Part shown: positions 42,741-52,055 of the stretch, one piece after another
Position numbering within the stretch: position 1 is the first letter of the stretch
Layout of the letters: every line of letters begins with the position of its first letter
Assembly: GCA_964640325.1 (NCBI GenBank)
Contig: CAZXID010000006.1
Location: 1 to 64,000 of the forward strand
Direction of reading: 5' to 3'
DNA length: 64,000 nt
DNA from: DAOQAU01 sp964640325
GTDB lineage: Bacteria > Cyanobacteriota > Vampirovibrionia > Gastranaerophilales > Gastranaerophilaceae
Position numbers and translations under genes: made by a program
Notes under the pieces: model-generated
Told to the model about the DNA's origin: nothing
The model's database searches: none
What the model saw: the letters and a program-made list of their open reading frames with translations, nothing else

Positions 42741-43648
42741 TGAACTTAACTTTAAACAAAAATGTAACAAGATTAATTACAGGTACAATTATAGGGCTTA
42801 TTGCTCTTTGGTGTCTTGTTTATGGTGGTATTGCGCTTTTAATTCTTATTTCTGTTTTTGTATATATAGGTTCAAAAGAATACGTTAAAATACTTGAAAA
42901 TAAAGGATTTTATCCGAGTATAAAAGTGATTTTCTTTTCTGCTGCGACTTTTGCCATGTTGGCTTATTTTAATCGATTTGACCTTATAGCAATAGCCTTT
43001 ACAATATGTTCAATAAGTGCTTTTATGTGGGTTTTGTTTAAAGGAAGACAGCCTTATATAGCAAATGTTTCAACCACTATTTTAGGTTTTGTTTATTGCG
43101 GGTGGTTCCCATTGCATCTTTTGCTGATAAGGGGGCTTAATGCTGAAAATTATCATGGATTTTTGAAGCTCAATATCCAAAATGATGGTCTTGGCTATGT
43201 TATGTTGCTTTTTACCATAATACTTTTAACAGATACCGGCGGCTATTATTTCGGGAAAAAATTCGGCAAACACAAACTAGCACCCATAATAAGTCCTAAA
43301 AAAACAATCGAAGGTGCAATAGGCGGAAGCATTTGTGCAATTATCGGTTCATTAATCGTTGGTTATTTTATTCATTTGGGATTTTATCATTCAATTATTT
43401 TAGGGGTTTTGTGTACATTTTTTGCTCAAATAGGTGATTTATCAGAATCTCTGATTAAAAGAGACGCCGGAGTCAAAGATTCCGGAAACACTTTGCCTGG
43501 ACACGGTGGATTTTTGGACAGAACAGACAGCTATGTTTTAACTATTCCTGCTATGTTTTACTATTTGAAATATTTTGTTGTCTCTAATCAAATTTGGTTT
43601 GATTTTATTAATTTTGTAAAAGGATTTTTCCATGCACTTGGAGTGTGA
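42740..43648 (+). CDS. cdsA: Phosphatidate cytidylyltransferase CdsA
   Basis: This 302-aa membrane enzyme makes CDP-diacylglycerol for phospholipids. About eight spans are visible. The signature near the C-terminus is complete: FFAQIGDLSESLIKRDAGVK and DSGNTLPGHGGFLDRTDSYV. LTDTGGYYFGKKFGKHKLAP lies in the middle. It overlaps rnc by 17 bases, which implies coupled translation. Confidence 0.95.
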   Translation: MNLTLNKNVTRLITGTIIGLIALWCLVYGGIALLILISVFVYIGSKEYVKILENKGFYPSIKVIFFSAATFAMLAYFNRFDLIAIAFTICSISAFMWVLFKGRQPYIANVSTTILGFVYCGWFPLHLLLIRGLNAENYHGFLKLNIQNDGLGYVMLLFTIILLTDTGGYYFGKKFGKHKLAPIISPKKTIEGAIGGSICAIIGSLIVGYFIHLGFYHSIILGVLCTFFAQIGDLSESLIKRDAGVKDSGNTLPGHGGFLDRTDSYVLTIPAMFYYLKYFVVSNQIWFDFINFVKGFFHALGV

Positions 43649-44339
43649 AAATTTAAAAAAATTGGAAAAGATTTTTAATATTACACCTGAAAATCTTAAA
43701 AATTTTGAAAAAGCATTGACTCACAGTTCTTTTACCAAAGAAAATGATATTAATTCGCTTGAAAATTTTGAGCGTCTTGAATTTTTGGGCGATGCGGTCT
43801 TAAAATTGTGCGTATCAGAAATTTTATATAAAAAATTTCCTAAATATTCAGAAGGCGAGCTGACAAAAATTCGCTCAGTTTTAGTTTCGGATAACACTCT
43901 TGCTCAAGTTGCAAAAAAAATAAAACTGGATAAGCTCTTGATTTTGGGCAAAAGAGAAGAAAAAACAGGCGGCAGAAAAAAAAGCTCAATTCTTGCTTGT
44001 GCGTTTGAAGCCGTTTTGGGCGCATATTTTCTTGACGGTAAATATATAGAGATTTCAAAAAGTTTAGAAAAAATTTTTAAATCTTTTATAAAAGAAATTG
44101 ATGAAAATTTTGAAAAATTTAACGCAAAAGCAATTTTACAGGAATATACTCAGTCACAAAATAAAACGACACCTTTTTACAAAATTGTTGAAGAAAAAGG
44201 CCCTCAACATGATAAAGTTTTTGTGGTAGAAGTATCTTATATGGAAAAAACTTTGGCAAAAGGTACGGGCAAAACAAAAAAAGAAGCCCAGCAAGATGCA
44301 GCCCTTTTGGCATGCAAAAAGCTCGGAGTAATTAAGTAA
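43632..44339 (+). CDS. rnc: Ribonuclease III
   Basis: This 235-aa endonuclease cuts double-stranded RNA during rRNA and mRNA processing. The RNase III signature FERLEFLGDAVLKL (about 47-60) has the catalytic Glu/Asp, and a second acidic set lies in ACAFEAVLGAYFLDG (about 118-132). The C-terminal dsRNA-binding domain (about 160-232) ends in TGKTKKEAQQDAALLACKKL. The stop codon TAA belongs to a heptamer array that runs on to the rpe start. Confidence 0.96.
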   Translation: MHLECENLKKLEKIFNITPENLKNFEKALTHSSFTKENDINSLENFERLEFLGDAVLKLCVSEILYKKFPKYSEGELTKIRSVLVSDNTLAQVAKKIKLDKLLILGKREEKTGGRKKSSILACAFEAVLGAYFLDGKYIEISKSLEKIFKSFIKEIDENFEKFNAKAILQEYTQSQNKTTPFYKIVEEKGPQHDKVFVVEVSYMEKTLAKGTGKTKKEAQQDAALLACKKLGVIK

Positions 44340-44369
44340 ATAGTAAATGGTAAATAGGAAATAGGAAAT
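44335..44369. repeat. Heptamer array joining rnc and rpe
   Basis: Five units follow in register: AGTAAAT, AGTAAAT, GGTAAAT, AGGAAAT, AGGAAAT. The first contains the rnc stop. The fourth (AGGA) is placed as the Shine-Dalgarno for rpe, and the last overlaps its ATG. Confidence 0.85.
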
Positions 44370-45006
44370 GAAAACTATAATTTCACCATCAATATTATCA
44401 GCAGATTTTGCAAATCTTGAGCAAGGCATAAAAGCAGTAGAAAAAGCAGGGGCGCATTGGCTTCATATTGACGTTATGGACGGACATTTTGTTCCTAATA
44501 TTACAATCGGCGTTCCTGTTGTTAAATCAATTAAAAAAATAACAAAACTCCCTTTGGATGTTCATTTGATGATTGAAAAACCCAAAAAATTTGTTAAACC
44601 GTTTGTGGATGCAGGGGCTGATATTATAACTTTCCACTGGGAAGCTTGTGAGGATAAAGTGTTGGAAGTGGTTGATTATATAAAATCTTTCGGGATTAAA
44701 GCAGGACTTTCCATAAAACCTAAAACCGATGCAAAACAAATAATTCCGTTTTTAAAAGATTTGGATATGGTTTTGGTAATGACAGTTGAGCCCGGATTCG
44801 GAGGACAGGAATTTATGCATGATTGTGCCCAAAAAATACTTAAAATAAGACAAAATGCGCCTGAAAATTTAATAATTCAAGTTGATGGAGGTATAAATAA
44901 CGTAACCGGAAAAATCTGCACTTCTTTGGGCGCAAACTCTCTTGTTGCAGGGAATTACATCTTTAAAAGTAAAGATATTGAACAGGCTGTTAAATCTTTA
45001 ATGTAA
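44368..45006 (+). CDS. rpe: Ribulose-phosphate 3-epimerase
   Basis: This 212-aa TIM-barrel enzyme interconverts ribulose 5-phosphate and xylulose 5-phosphate. SPSILSADFANLE (about 6-18), HIDVMDGHFVPNI with metal ligands (about 34-46), DVHLMIEKP, and MTVEPGFGGQEF near 140 are all present. Supply of ribulose 5-phosphate connects it to kdsD. It ends the operon, followed 14 bases later by a perfect terminator. Confidence 0.96.
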   Translation: MKTIISPSILSADFANLEQGIKAVEKAGAHWLHIDVMDGHFVPNITIGVPVVKSIKKITKLPLDVHLMIEKPKKFVKPFVDAGADIITFHWEACEDKVLEVVDYIKSFGIKAGLSIKPKTDAKQIIPFLKDLDMVLVMTVEPGFGGQEFMHDCAQKILKIRQNAPENLIIQVDGGINNVTGKICTSLGANSLVAGNYIFKSKDIEQAVKSLM

Positions 45007-45016
45007 TAATAGTTTA

Positions 45017-45054
45017 AAAAGGGGCGGGGTTTTTGAAAAAACCCCGCCCCTTTT
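45017..45054. terminator. Perfect 18-bp bidirectional hairpin terminator
   Basis: AAAAGGGGCGGGGTTTTT and its exact complement flank a GA loop, so A and T runs lie at both ends. It serves rpe and the convergent gene at 45066. Confidence 0.9.
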
Positions 45055-45065
45055 ATTATTATTTT

Positions 45066-45458
45066 TTATACGTTTATATTAAGTATTCTTCCTTCTGATT
45101 GGTGGCGTATAAAATTTTCTTTTGGATCTAAAACTCTTTTTGTGATAACATCTTCTATTATTCCGCCTTCACTTTGGATATAGTTTGTTGCTACGGGTTT
45201 TTCTATAAAATTAAAGGAAGTGTCAAAAAGCACCGGTGTTTCGGATTTTGGGTCATCAATTATAGGTTTTGCAACTTTTTGAAAAACATCTTCAAGCGGT
45301 GTTGAAAGCTCTTTTAAAAGAGCTTTTTCTTGAGCGGGTGTCATCTTAGGCGGTTTGATTTCAGGTATTGAATCAAGTATTATTTTTGTAACTCCGCCCT
45401 CATGAGGGACAAATAGTACTTGTTTAGCTGCTTTTCCTACGGCGTTTATTGCTGTCAT
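45066..45458 (-). CDS. Hypothetical protein with short Phe-tag-like start
   Basis: This 130-aa soluble protein is rich in Pro, Glu and Lys. It starts MTAINAVGKAAKQVLFVPHE, with a VLF element near residue 15 that recalls the tags of other hypotheticals here. It contains FDTSFNFIEKP. No membrane span and no known domain. It is probably monocistronic between two unrelated genes. AGAGG precedes the start. Confidence 0.5.
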   Translation of the reverse strand: MTAINAVGKAAKQVLFVPHEGGVTKIILDSIPEIKPPKMTPAQEKALLKELSTPLEDVFQKVAKPIIDDPKSETPVLFDTSFNFIEKPVATNYIQSEGGIIEDVITKRVLDPKENFIRHQSEGRILNINV

Positions 45459-45546
45459 GGTATCCTCTTTTCATAAAATATACTTATACACTTTAATATT
45501 AAACATCGTCAAAATTTTTTTTGCTAATTTTTTAAGAAATATTAAT

Positions 45547-46590
45547 TTAAATTTTTTTTAAGATTTTTTCCAGTCGGTCAAGTTTTTTTAAATTTGTTCC
45601 AAGTCCGCATAAAAACATTACAGACTTTTGGTTTGAAATTTCATCTTCAATTTTGTATTTTTCAAACAGAATTTTTGAAAATTCAAATCCGTTTAACTTT
45701 GGATGTTTAACCAAAATTTTTGTAATATCATTTTGATAAAACTCTAAAAATGAAAGATTTTCTTTCATTTTTTCAACACTTTCAATCAATTCCAAAATTT
45801 TTATTTTACCTTTTTTTGAATTTAAAAAATTTACATTTTTTTCAATGCTTGCAAGCAAAGGGTAAGAAGGGCTTGTGGTTGAAATTAAAGAAAGTGCGCT
45901 TTGAATATCGGCATTTTTTAAATTGCAGTGTAAAAGTGCCGTTGGATTTAGGCCTCCTGCGGTTTTGTGTAACGACTGGATTATAAAATCGGCCCCCTGA
46001 TAAATTGCAGACTTCGGGAGTTTGTCGCAGAAAGGATAAAGTGCGCCATGGGCTTCGTCTACAATTAAATAAGTTTTATATTTTTTACAGAGGTTTGAAA
46101 TTTTTCCAACATCGCAGGCAATTCCTTCATAGGTGGGTGAAGTTATAATAATCGCTTTGACTCCCCCTTTTTTTAAAATTTCTTCTATTTGTTTTAATTT
46201 TGGAGTTGTATAAATCCCCCAGTTTTTATCAAACTCGTATTCATAAAAAACAGCCTCAGCGCCTGCCAAACAAACGGCATTTTTATGGCATTTGTGGGAT
46301 TTGTCCCAAATTAAAACTTTTTCTTTGGGCTTAACACAAGCCAAAACAGCGGCTATAATCCCCGAAGTTGAGCCGTTTGTTAAAAAATGTGTTGATTGAG
46401 TTTTATAGATTTTAGCTGCGTTTTTTTGCGCGCAAAAAAACGCAGCTTCAGGATTTTGAGATTCTGTTTCCGATATATCATACTTATAAAGATTTTTTAA
46501 CTTTGAAAAAATAAAAAAACTTTGTGAGTGAGAAGGTGTAGTAAAACACTCAATAAGGTTTTTTTTCTTCAAAATATTTAAGAGTCCCAT
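45547..46590 (-). CDS. PLP-dependent enzyme, Orn/Lys/Arg decarboxylase-like, short form
   Basis: This 347-aa fold-type I PLP enzyme has the internal-aldimine lysine in SLHKTAGGLNPTA (about 207-219) and cofactor Asp in LIVDEAHGALYPF (about 173-185). FLTNGSTSGIIAAVLAC fits the phosphate cup, and SPTYEGIACD is also present. This is the YaaO/SpeA-like major domain of Orn/Lys/Arg decarboxylases. Those are usually 480 aa or more; the C-terminal domain is mostly absent and the wing domain missing, so activity or substrate may differ. It lies 15 bases behind the HD-GYP gene. Confidence 0.75.
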   Translation of the reverse strand: MGLLNILKKKNLIECFTTPSHSQSFFIFSKLKNLYKYDISETESQNPEAAFFCAQKNAAKIYKTQSTHFLTNGSTSGIIAAVLACVKPKEKVLIWDKSHKCHKNAVCLAGAEAVFYEYEFDKNWGIYTTPKLKQIEEILKKGGVKAIIITSPTYEGIACDVGKISNLCKKYKTYLIVDEAHGALYPFCDKLPKSAIYQGADFIIQSLHKTAGGLNPTALLHCNLKNADIQSALSLISTTSPSYPLLASIEKNVNFLNSKKGKIKILELIESVEKMKENLSFLEFYQNDITKILVKHPKLNGFEFSKILFEKYKIEDEISNQKSVMFLCGLGTNLKKLDRLEKILKKI

Positions 46591-46605
46591 TAATTTAGCT
46601 TTCGA

Positions 46606-47598
46606 TTATGTTTTTATTTCATCTATGTACTTAACGGCTTCGGGGATTACTTTAAGAAAAGCATCAACAATTTCAGGGGCAAATTGTTTTCCTTTTTCCA
46701 TTTCAATTCTTTTGACAGCTTCTTCATAGGAAAGTCCTTGTCTGTAAGAACGCTGTGATACCATACTGTCATAGGCATCTGCAACCGCTATGATTCTTGC
46801 ACCTGTCGGTATGTCTTCTCCTTTAATTCCCAAGGGATAGCCACTTCCGTCATATCTTTCGTGATGTGTTTTTATTATTTCAAGAACTTCCCGAAGTTGT
46901 TTTATATCCTCCAGAATTCTAACACCGTATTCAACGTGTTTTTTAATCATCTCATATTCATAGGGAGTCAATGATTCAGTCTTGTTTAAAATTTCTTCTG
47001 AAACCCCAATCATACCTATGTCATGAAGCAATCCTGCCAGTTCGAGCTTGCCGGTTTCTTCCGGCGGCAAGTTCATCTTTTTTGCAACAACCATAGATAA
47101 CATTGTTACTCTGCGGCTTCTTCCGAGCGTAAAAGAGTCTTTTGCATCAAGGGCTTCAATAATTGCATTTACCGTTCCTGAAAATAATTTTTTTAAATCA
47201 TATATTAATCTGTCATTTTCTTGTTTTAGTTTTGAAAAATCAACGGCTGTTTGCATAACCATTAATAATTCGGCAGGCTCCCATGGCTTTTTGATATATC
47301 TGAAAATTTTACCTTTATTTATCGCATCAATTAATATATTTGCATCAGAATAAGCAGTTACAAGCAGTCTTACGCTTTGAGGGCTTATTTCACAGCTTCT
47401 TCTTAAAAATTCAACTCCGTCCATTTCGGGCATTTTGTGGTCGGAAACAATTATGTCAAAGTATTTTGTTTCAAGCATTTCAAGTGCCTCTAGAGGGGAG
47501 GTTGTTTTTTCAATCAGATAGTCGCCTCTGAGTGTTCGATATAGTAACAATAAATTATCTTTTTCATCATCTACAAGTAAAATTTTAATTTTTTCCAT
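46606..47598 (-). CDS. Response regulator with HD-GYP c-di-GMP phosphodiesterase domain
   Basis: This 330-aa protein joins a receiver domain (ILLVDDEKDNLLLLY, phospho-Asp in IIVSDHKMPEMDG) to an HD-GYP domain (about 135-325). All motifs are seen: LLHDIGMIGV, KTHHERYDGSGYP with GYP, and GEDIPTGARIIAVADAYD. It should degrade cyclic di-GMP when the adjacent histidine kinase phosphorylates it. Its start overlaps the kinase gene by 14 bases. This balances the diguanylate cyclase encoded at 31963. Confidence 0.93.
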   Translation of the reverse strand: MEKIKILLVDDEKDNLLLLYRTLRGDYLIEKTTSPLEALEMLETKYFDIIVSDHKMPEMDGVEFLRRSCEISPQSVRLLVTAYSDANILIDAINKGKIFRYIKKPWEPAELLMVMQTAVDFSKLKQENDRLIYDLKKLFSGTVNAIIEALDAKDSFTLGRSRRVTMLSMVVAKKMNLPPEETGKLELAGLLHDIGMIGVSEEILNKTESLTPYEYEMIKKHVEYGVRILEDIKQLREVLEIIKTHHERYDGSGYPLGIKGEDIPTGARIIAVADAYDSMVSQRSYRQGLSYEEAVKRIEMEKGKQFAPEIVDAFLKVIPEAVKYIDEIKT

Positions 47599-48892
47599 GG
47601 CTTAACTCTCTTTTTTTCTTCACAACAACAGGCAGTGTAATTCTAAAAGTACTTCCTTCCCCGAGTTTGCTCTCGGCGGTTATTTGCCCGTTATGATTTT
47701 GTATAACTTTATAACTTATCGACATTCCCAGCCCTGTGCCTTCACCTTGCGGTTTTGTAGTATAAAAAGGATCAAAAATCTTTTGCAATTGTTCTTCCGA
47801 CATGCCAGAGCCCGTGTCTTGTATTTCTATTATAACATTATCTTGTGCATTTTTTAATCTTATAAATATTTTACCTTTATCTTCAATGGCGTAGCAGGCG
47901 TTGTCCAGAATGTTCATTATAACTTGGTTTAATTGGCCACCGTAGCCTTCTATTGTGGGGAATTTTTCGTCATATTCTTTTATAACCTCCGCTTTATATT
48001 TTATTTTGTTATTTAAAATGTTTAAAATAGTTTCTATTTCTTTTTTTAAATCAATTTCGTTTATGACCATTTCTTCTATTCTTGAAAAGTTTTTTAAATC
48101 CAGAACAATATTTTTTGTTCTTTCGGTGCCTTCTTTACAGCTTTGTATAAGCATGGGCAAGTCTTCTTTTATGAACGAGTATTCTATATCTTTTTTAATT
48201 TTATCAAGTGCACTTCTTTTTTCTTCACTTAAATCTTGTTCATAGCTTTGGTACAGTTCGATGAGTTCAATTAATCCTTTTGAGTAATTCTTTAAGTGAG
48301 TCATATTTCCGTGGATAAAATTTATAGGGTTGTTAATTTCATGTGTAATGCCTGCTACAAGTTCGCCCAGGGCGCGCATTTTTTCGCTGTGAACTATCAT
48401 TATCTGGGTATTTTCGAGCTCTTCATAAGCAAGCTTAAGTTCTTTTGTTCTTTCTTGAACCTTTTTTTCTAAATTGTTATAAAGCGATTGAAGATTTTGT
48501 GCCATTTGATTGTAAGTTTTTACAAGATGGTTTATTTCGTTATATTTGGTTAATTCTACCCTGTGGCTGAGGTTTCCTTCGGAAAGTTCTTCGGCACCTT
48601 TGATAAGTTTTTCTAGCGGACTTATGATTATCTTTGTCATGTAATAAGATAAGATAAGTCCAAAAATTAAAAAGGCTATGACAATTCTCTGGAGATTTTC
48701 TCTAAAAGTTAGAATTGTCGAATACATTGAATCCTGGGGGACAAAAAAGCTGAATATACTGTCGACAAAAAAAACTGCGTAAACGGCCATCCCTATTGTT
48801 GCTACCGCAACCAAAAAACTCATGCTTAAGGCAAAAGTCGTTCCTATGCTTAATTTTTCGCTATTTGGTTTTTTTCTGCAGGTATTTTTCAT
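47585..48892 (-). CDS. Membrane sensor histidine kinase with HAMP domain
   Basis: This is a kinase of about 435 aa. I chose ATG 48892 (MKNTCRKKPNS) with GGAAAT upstream, because the longer frame begins with TTG. Two membrane spans (about 17-42 and 60-84) enclose a short outside loop. They are followed by HAMP, a coiled coil, a dimerisation domain with the phospho-His in ELVAGITHEINNPINFIHGN, and the HATPase domain (NILDNACYAIED, DTGSGM, GEGTGLGMSISYKV). It pairs with the HD-GYP regulator that overlaps its 3' end. Input signal unknown. Confidence 0.92.
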   Translation of the reverse strand: MKNTCRKKPNSEKLSIGTTFALSMSFLVAVATIGMAVYAVFFVDSIFSFFVPQDSMYSTILTFRENLQRIVIAFLIFGLILSYYMTKIIISPLEKLIKGAEELSEGNLSHRVELTKYNEINHLVKTYNQMAQNLQSLYNNLEKKVQERTKELKLAYEELENTQIMIVHSEKMRALGELVAGITHEINNPINFIHGNMTHLKNYSKGLIELIELYQSYEQDLSEEKRSALDKIKKDIEYSFIKEDLPMLIQSCKEGTERTKNIVLDLKNFSRIEEMVINEIDLKKEIETILNILNNKIKYKAEVIKEYDEKFPTIEGYGGQLNQVIMNILDNACYAIEDKGKIFIRLKNAQDNVIIEIQDTGSGMSEEQLQKIFDPFYTTKPQGEGTGLGMSISYKVIQNHNGQITAESKLGEGSTFRITLPVVVKKKRELSHGKN

Positions 48893-48911
48893 TTTTATTT
48901 CCAAAAATAAA

Positions 48912-49229
48912 TCATTCAATGCTGCTTAAATCTGACGGCATATCTTCATCTAAGACATCTTCGTTGTCTTTTTTTATAACCTCTTTAATAAAAAGATTAT
49001 TGTGGAATATCGGGCGTCTTCTTCTGGGTTTGTCCAGAATAGAACCCATCATCCAACCGATAAAGCCCATTATAAAGCTTGCAGGAATAATTTTTTTTAA
49101 TGTCGCAAGAACTGTATAATAGTCCAGGGACATACTTCCCAACAGGGACACTGCTCCTGTTATAAGTATTGTCCAGCTTGCAAAAACTGCCGCTAATTTG
49201 TGTTTATTTTTAATCTTTTCTTTGCTCAT
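48912..49229 (-). CDS. Hypothetical membrane protein in the flagellar/c-di-GMP cluster
   Basis: This 105-aa protein has two spans (about 12-33 and 47-66; AAVFASWTILITGAVSLLGS and ASFIMGFIGWMMGSIL) and a charged C-terminal tail with many Asp/Glu. It sits between PilZ and kinase genes, only two bases from PilZ, which suggests a role in this motility unit. I recognise no family. Confidence 0.6.
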   Translation of the reverse strand: MSKEKIKNKHKLAAVFASWTILITGAVSLLGSMSLDYYTVLATLKKIIPASFIMGFIGWMMGSILDKPRRRRPIFHNNLFIKEVIKKDNEDVLDEDMPSDLSSIE

Positions 49230-49231
49230 AT

Positions 49232-49822
49232 TTATTTACTTGTATTTTCCAAATTTTTCTTCATGCACAGTTGTACAAGGGTCATTTTAGCTACGTTAGA
49301 CATATTTTTGAACCTTCCCGAAACGGTGTACATTCCCTCATCGCTTTTTTCAATTCTGATGGGTTCAAAAAGGCATCTTATTTCATTGTCGCCGAAGGGC
49401 TCAATAGCTGTCATGTATTGTGTGTCAATATCAAAACTGTCTTTGCTTTGAATTTTCATGCCCCCTGCGGATAGATCCAGAGATTTTGCTTTAATGACTT
49501 TATTTTTTGAATGAAGAGCTATTTCATTAATGAATTTTACCCTCGTAAATTGCCGTCTTTGCAAATATCTGTGTTTAACAGGATTTTCAACAGTCAAAAT
49601 TTTTCCTTCGACTTCCAAAATTTTGGCTTCAAAGTAAAGAATGCCATTGTCGGTGGAAGAGTAAAATTCGCTTTTTTTGCCCTTTGGAATATTTTGAGGC
49701 TCAAAGTTTAATTCTACGGAAAAATAATTTTCTTCGGTGTTGATTATTTTTCCTCTGCCTGCGTTTTTAAAGTCTTGAGGCACGACATTTATAGTCTGTT
49801 CTTTTTTTAATAATGCAATCAT
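49232..49822 (-). CDS. PilZ-domain (YcgR-like) c-di-GMP receptor
   Basis: This 196-aa protein has an N-terminal YcgR-like flagellar-brake domain (about 1-90). A PilZ domain follows (about 90-190) with the c-di-GMP motif RRQFTRV (about 92-98) and the D-x-S-x-x-G motif in LDLSAGGMKI (about 117-126). It should bind c-di-GMP and act on the flagellar motor. It lies 12 bases behind flhA, so expression with the export genes is likely. Confidence 0.88.
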   Translation of the reverse strand: MIALLKKEQTINVVPQDFKNAGRGKIINTEENYFSVELNFEPQNIPKGKKSEFYSSTDNGILYFEAKILEVEGKILTVENPVKHRYLQRRQFTRVKFINEIALHSKNKVIKAKSLDLSAGGMKIQSKDSFDIDTQYMTAIEPFGDNEIRCLFEPIRIEKSDEGMYTVSGRFKNMSNVAKMTLVQLCMKKNLENTSK

Positions 49823-49834
49823 TTTAAATCCTTT

Positions 49835-51940
49835 CTAGGCTACCGCCTGTGAAATTATTTTGATTATACCTACGGATTTTGCTTTTACATTTGAGCTTAT
49901 TTCATTGTAAGACATTACGGTAATCTGCGGATAAGTTCTTTCTATAAGTCTTCTGAATGCCAGTCTTATAGCAGATGAACAAAGTATAACAGGTTGATTG
50001 CCGCTTGACAAGATTGCCTTTTCTAATTCTGAATTAAGAGTGTCTAAAAGTTTTCTTGTAAAATCAGGATCAAGCGTTAAGCTTTGACCGTCGGGGCTTA
50101 CGCCTTGGGCTATTGTGTTTTCAACATCAGGGGCAAGTGTTATTGCAAACAATTCTCCAGTATCTGACAGGTTTTGTTTGCAAATTTGTCTTGCAAGAGC
50201 TTGTCGGGTTTGTTCTGTCAGGAAATCATAATTTTTGCTTACCTTCGCTTGAAGGCTTATGGTTTCCAAGATTGTTTTTAAATCTCTTACAGAGACTCTC
50301 TCTTTGAGGAGATTTTGCATAACTTGCTGAACATCTGCTGCGGTTAAATCCTTCATCAAGTCTTTGACATAATCTTCAGAGACTTCTTTTTGGAGGTTGT
50401 CTATTAATTGTTGAACATCAGCGCGCGAAAGAATATCCGAAGCATTTTTCTTGATGATTTCTGTTAAATGTGTTGAAATAACTGCAGAGGGACTTACTAC
50501 TGTATAGCCGTAAGTTTCTGCATAGTCTTTGTCTTTTTCTTCAATCCATAGTGCAGGAAGCCCAAAGGCAGGCTCAATGGCGTTTATTCCGGTTATGTTG
50601 CTGTCATTGTTCATCCCTGAAGCGTTCATTGCAAGACTTCTTTCGGGATAAACTTCCCCGGATTCTATTGCTATGCCTTTAAGTTTTATTTGGTAAGTAT
50701 TTGGAGAAAGCTGTAGATTGTCTCTGACTCTTACGGACGGTAAAACAATACCCAAATCCAAGGCCGTTTGTCTTCTTATTTGTGCAATTCTTTCAAGCAG
50801 GTCGCCGCCTTGTTCAATATTCAGCAACGGAACAAGCCTGTACCCGACTTCTATTTCTATGGTTTCAACTGCAAGAAGTTCTAAAACACTTTCTCTTGTG
50901 GCTTTTTTCTTTCTTTTGCCAAGGCGCTCTTGTTTTTGAGCCTCTTCTTTTTGTTTAAGTTCTGTCTCTGCGGTTTTTTTATTTTCTTGAATTTTATAAT
51001 ATGCAAGTATACCGGAGATCATACCTATGCTTAGGAACGGAATGGTGGGCATTCCCGGGATTATACCCATAAAACATAAAAGTCCTGCAACAACTCCCAA
51101 TACTCTGGGGTCGGAAAACATTTCCTTTCTTATATCTTCGCTTAACGAAGCATCTTGACCTGATGCACGAGATATTATCAAACCCGTTGAGGTTGATACC
51201 AAAAGTGCCGGAATTTGTGTAACAAGACCGTCACCTACTGTTAAAAGGGTGTAAGTTGAAACGGCGTTTAAAAAATTCATTTTAAGCTGAATCATACCGA
51301 TTATTAATCCACCGACTATATTTACCACGGTTATGACAATACCTGCTGTAGCATCGCCTTTTACGAATTTTGAAGCACCATCCATGGTTCCGTAGAAATT
51401 CATTTCCCTTTCAAGTTTTCTTCTTCTTGTTTTGGCGTCTTCTTCGCTTATAAGCCCCGAGTTTAAATCAGCATCAATACTCATTTGTTTTCCGGGCATC
51501 GAATCCAATGTAAATCTTGCCGAAACTTCCGCAACTCTTGTTGCACCGCCTGTGATTACCATAAAGTTAATTATTACCAGAATTACAAATATTACCGAGC
51601 CTACTACGTAGTTTCCTCCTACTATAAATTCGCCGAAAGATTGAATAACGTTTCCTGCTTCTCCATAAAGGAGGATAAGTCTTGTCGAGCTTACGTTGAG
51701 ACCAAGTCTGAAAAGAGTTGCGATAAGTAATATAGTCGGGAAAGTGGAATAATCCAGAGGCTCTTTTGTATAAAGGCAAACCAGCATTATTACAATAGAA
51801 AGAGATATGTTTATCGTTAATAAAAAATCTAAAAGTCCGGGAGGAATAGGCAATACCATCATCGCAACAATAGTTACAAGCCCTATTGCCAAAATAACGT
51901 CGTTATTTTTCATAAGTATTGCTAATTTTCCCAAGTCCAT
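49835..51940 (-). CDS. flhA: Flagellar export gate protein FlhA
   Basis: This 701-aa protein forms the nonameric gate of the flagellar type III secretion system. About eight spans fill the first 320 residues, with conserved ATLFRLGLNVSSTRLIL and the cytoplasmic FHIPEP-type region (VAEVSARFTLDSMPGKQMSI). The C-terminal cytosolic domain (about 350-701) holds substrate-chaperone sites. It lies 115 bases after flhB on the same strand. AAGGAG stands upstream. Confidence 0.96.
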   Translation of the reverse strand: MDLGKLAILMKNNDVILAIGLVTIVAMMVLPIPPGLLDFLLTINISLSIVIMLVCLYTKEPLDYSTFPTILLIATLFRLGLNVSSTRLILLYGEAGNVIQSFGEFIVGGNYVVGSVIFVILVIINFMVITGGATRVAEVSARFTLDSMPGKQMSIDADLNSGLISEEDAKTRRRKLEREMNFYGTMDGASKFVKGDATAGIVITVVNIVGGLIIGMIQLKMNFLNAVSTYTLLTVGDGLVTQIPALLVSTSTGLIISRASGQDASLSEDIRKEMFSDPRVLGVVAGLLCFMGIIPGMPTIPFLSIGMISGILAYYKIQENKKTAETELKQKEEAQKQERLGKRKKKATRESVLELLAVETIEIEVGYRLVPLLNIEQGGDLLERIAQIRRQTALDLGIVLPSVRVRDNLQLSPNTYQIKLKGIAIESGEVYPERSLAMNASGMNNDSNITGINAIEPAFGLPALWIEEKDKDYAETYGYTVVSPSAVISTHLTEIIKKNASDILSRADVQQLIDNLQKEVSEDYVKDLMKDLTAADVQQVMQNLLKERVSVRDLKTILETISLQAKVSKNYDFLTEQTRQALARQICKQNLSDTGELFAITLAPDVENTIAQGVSPDGQSLTLDPDFTRKLLDTLNSELEKAILSSGNQPVILCSSAIRLAFRRLIERTYPQITVMSYNEISSNVKAKSVGIIKIISQAVA

Positions 51941-52055
51941 TTTTTAAAAATTATTCTCCTTTTATTTGTGAAAAAATTATTTTTGAATTTTTTCAAACCC
52001 TCTATATATATTTTACTTTATTTTTTGTTTTTTTGCTCCTCTGTTTTGCCCAAAA

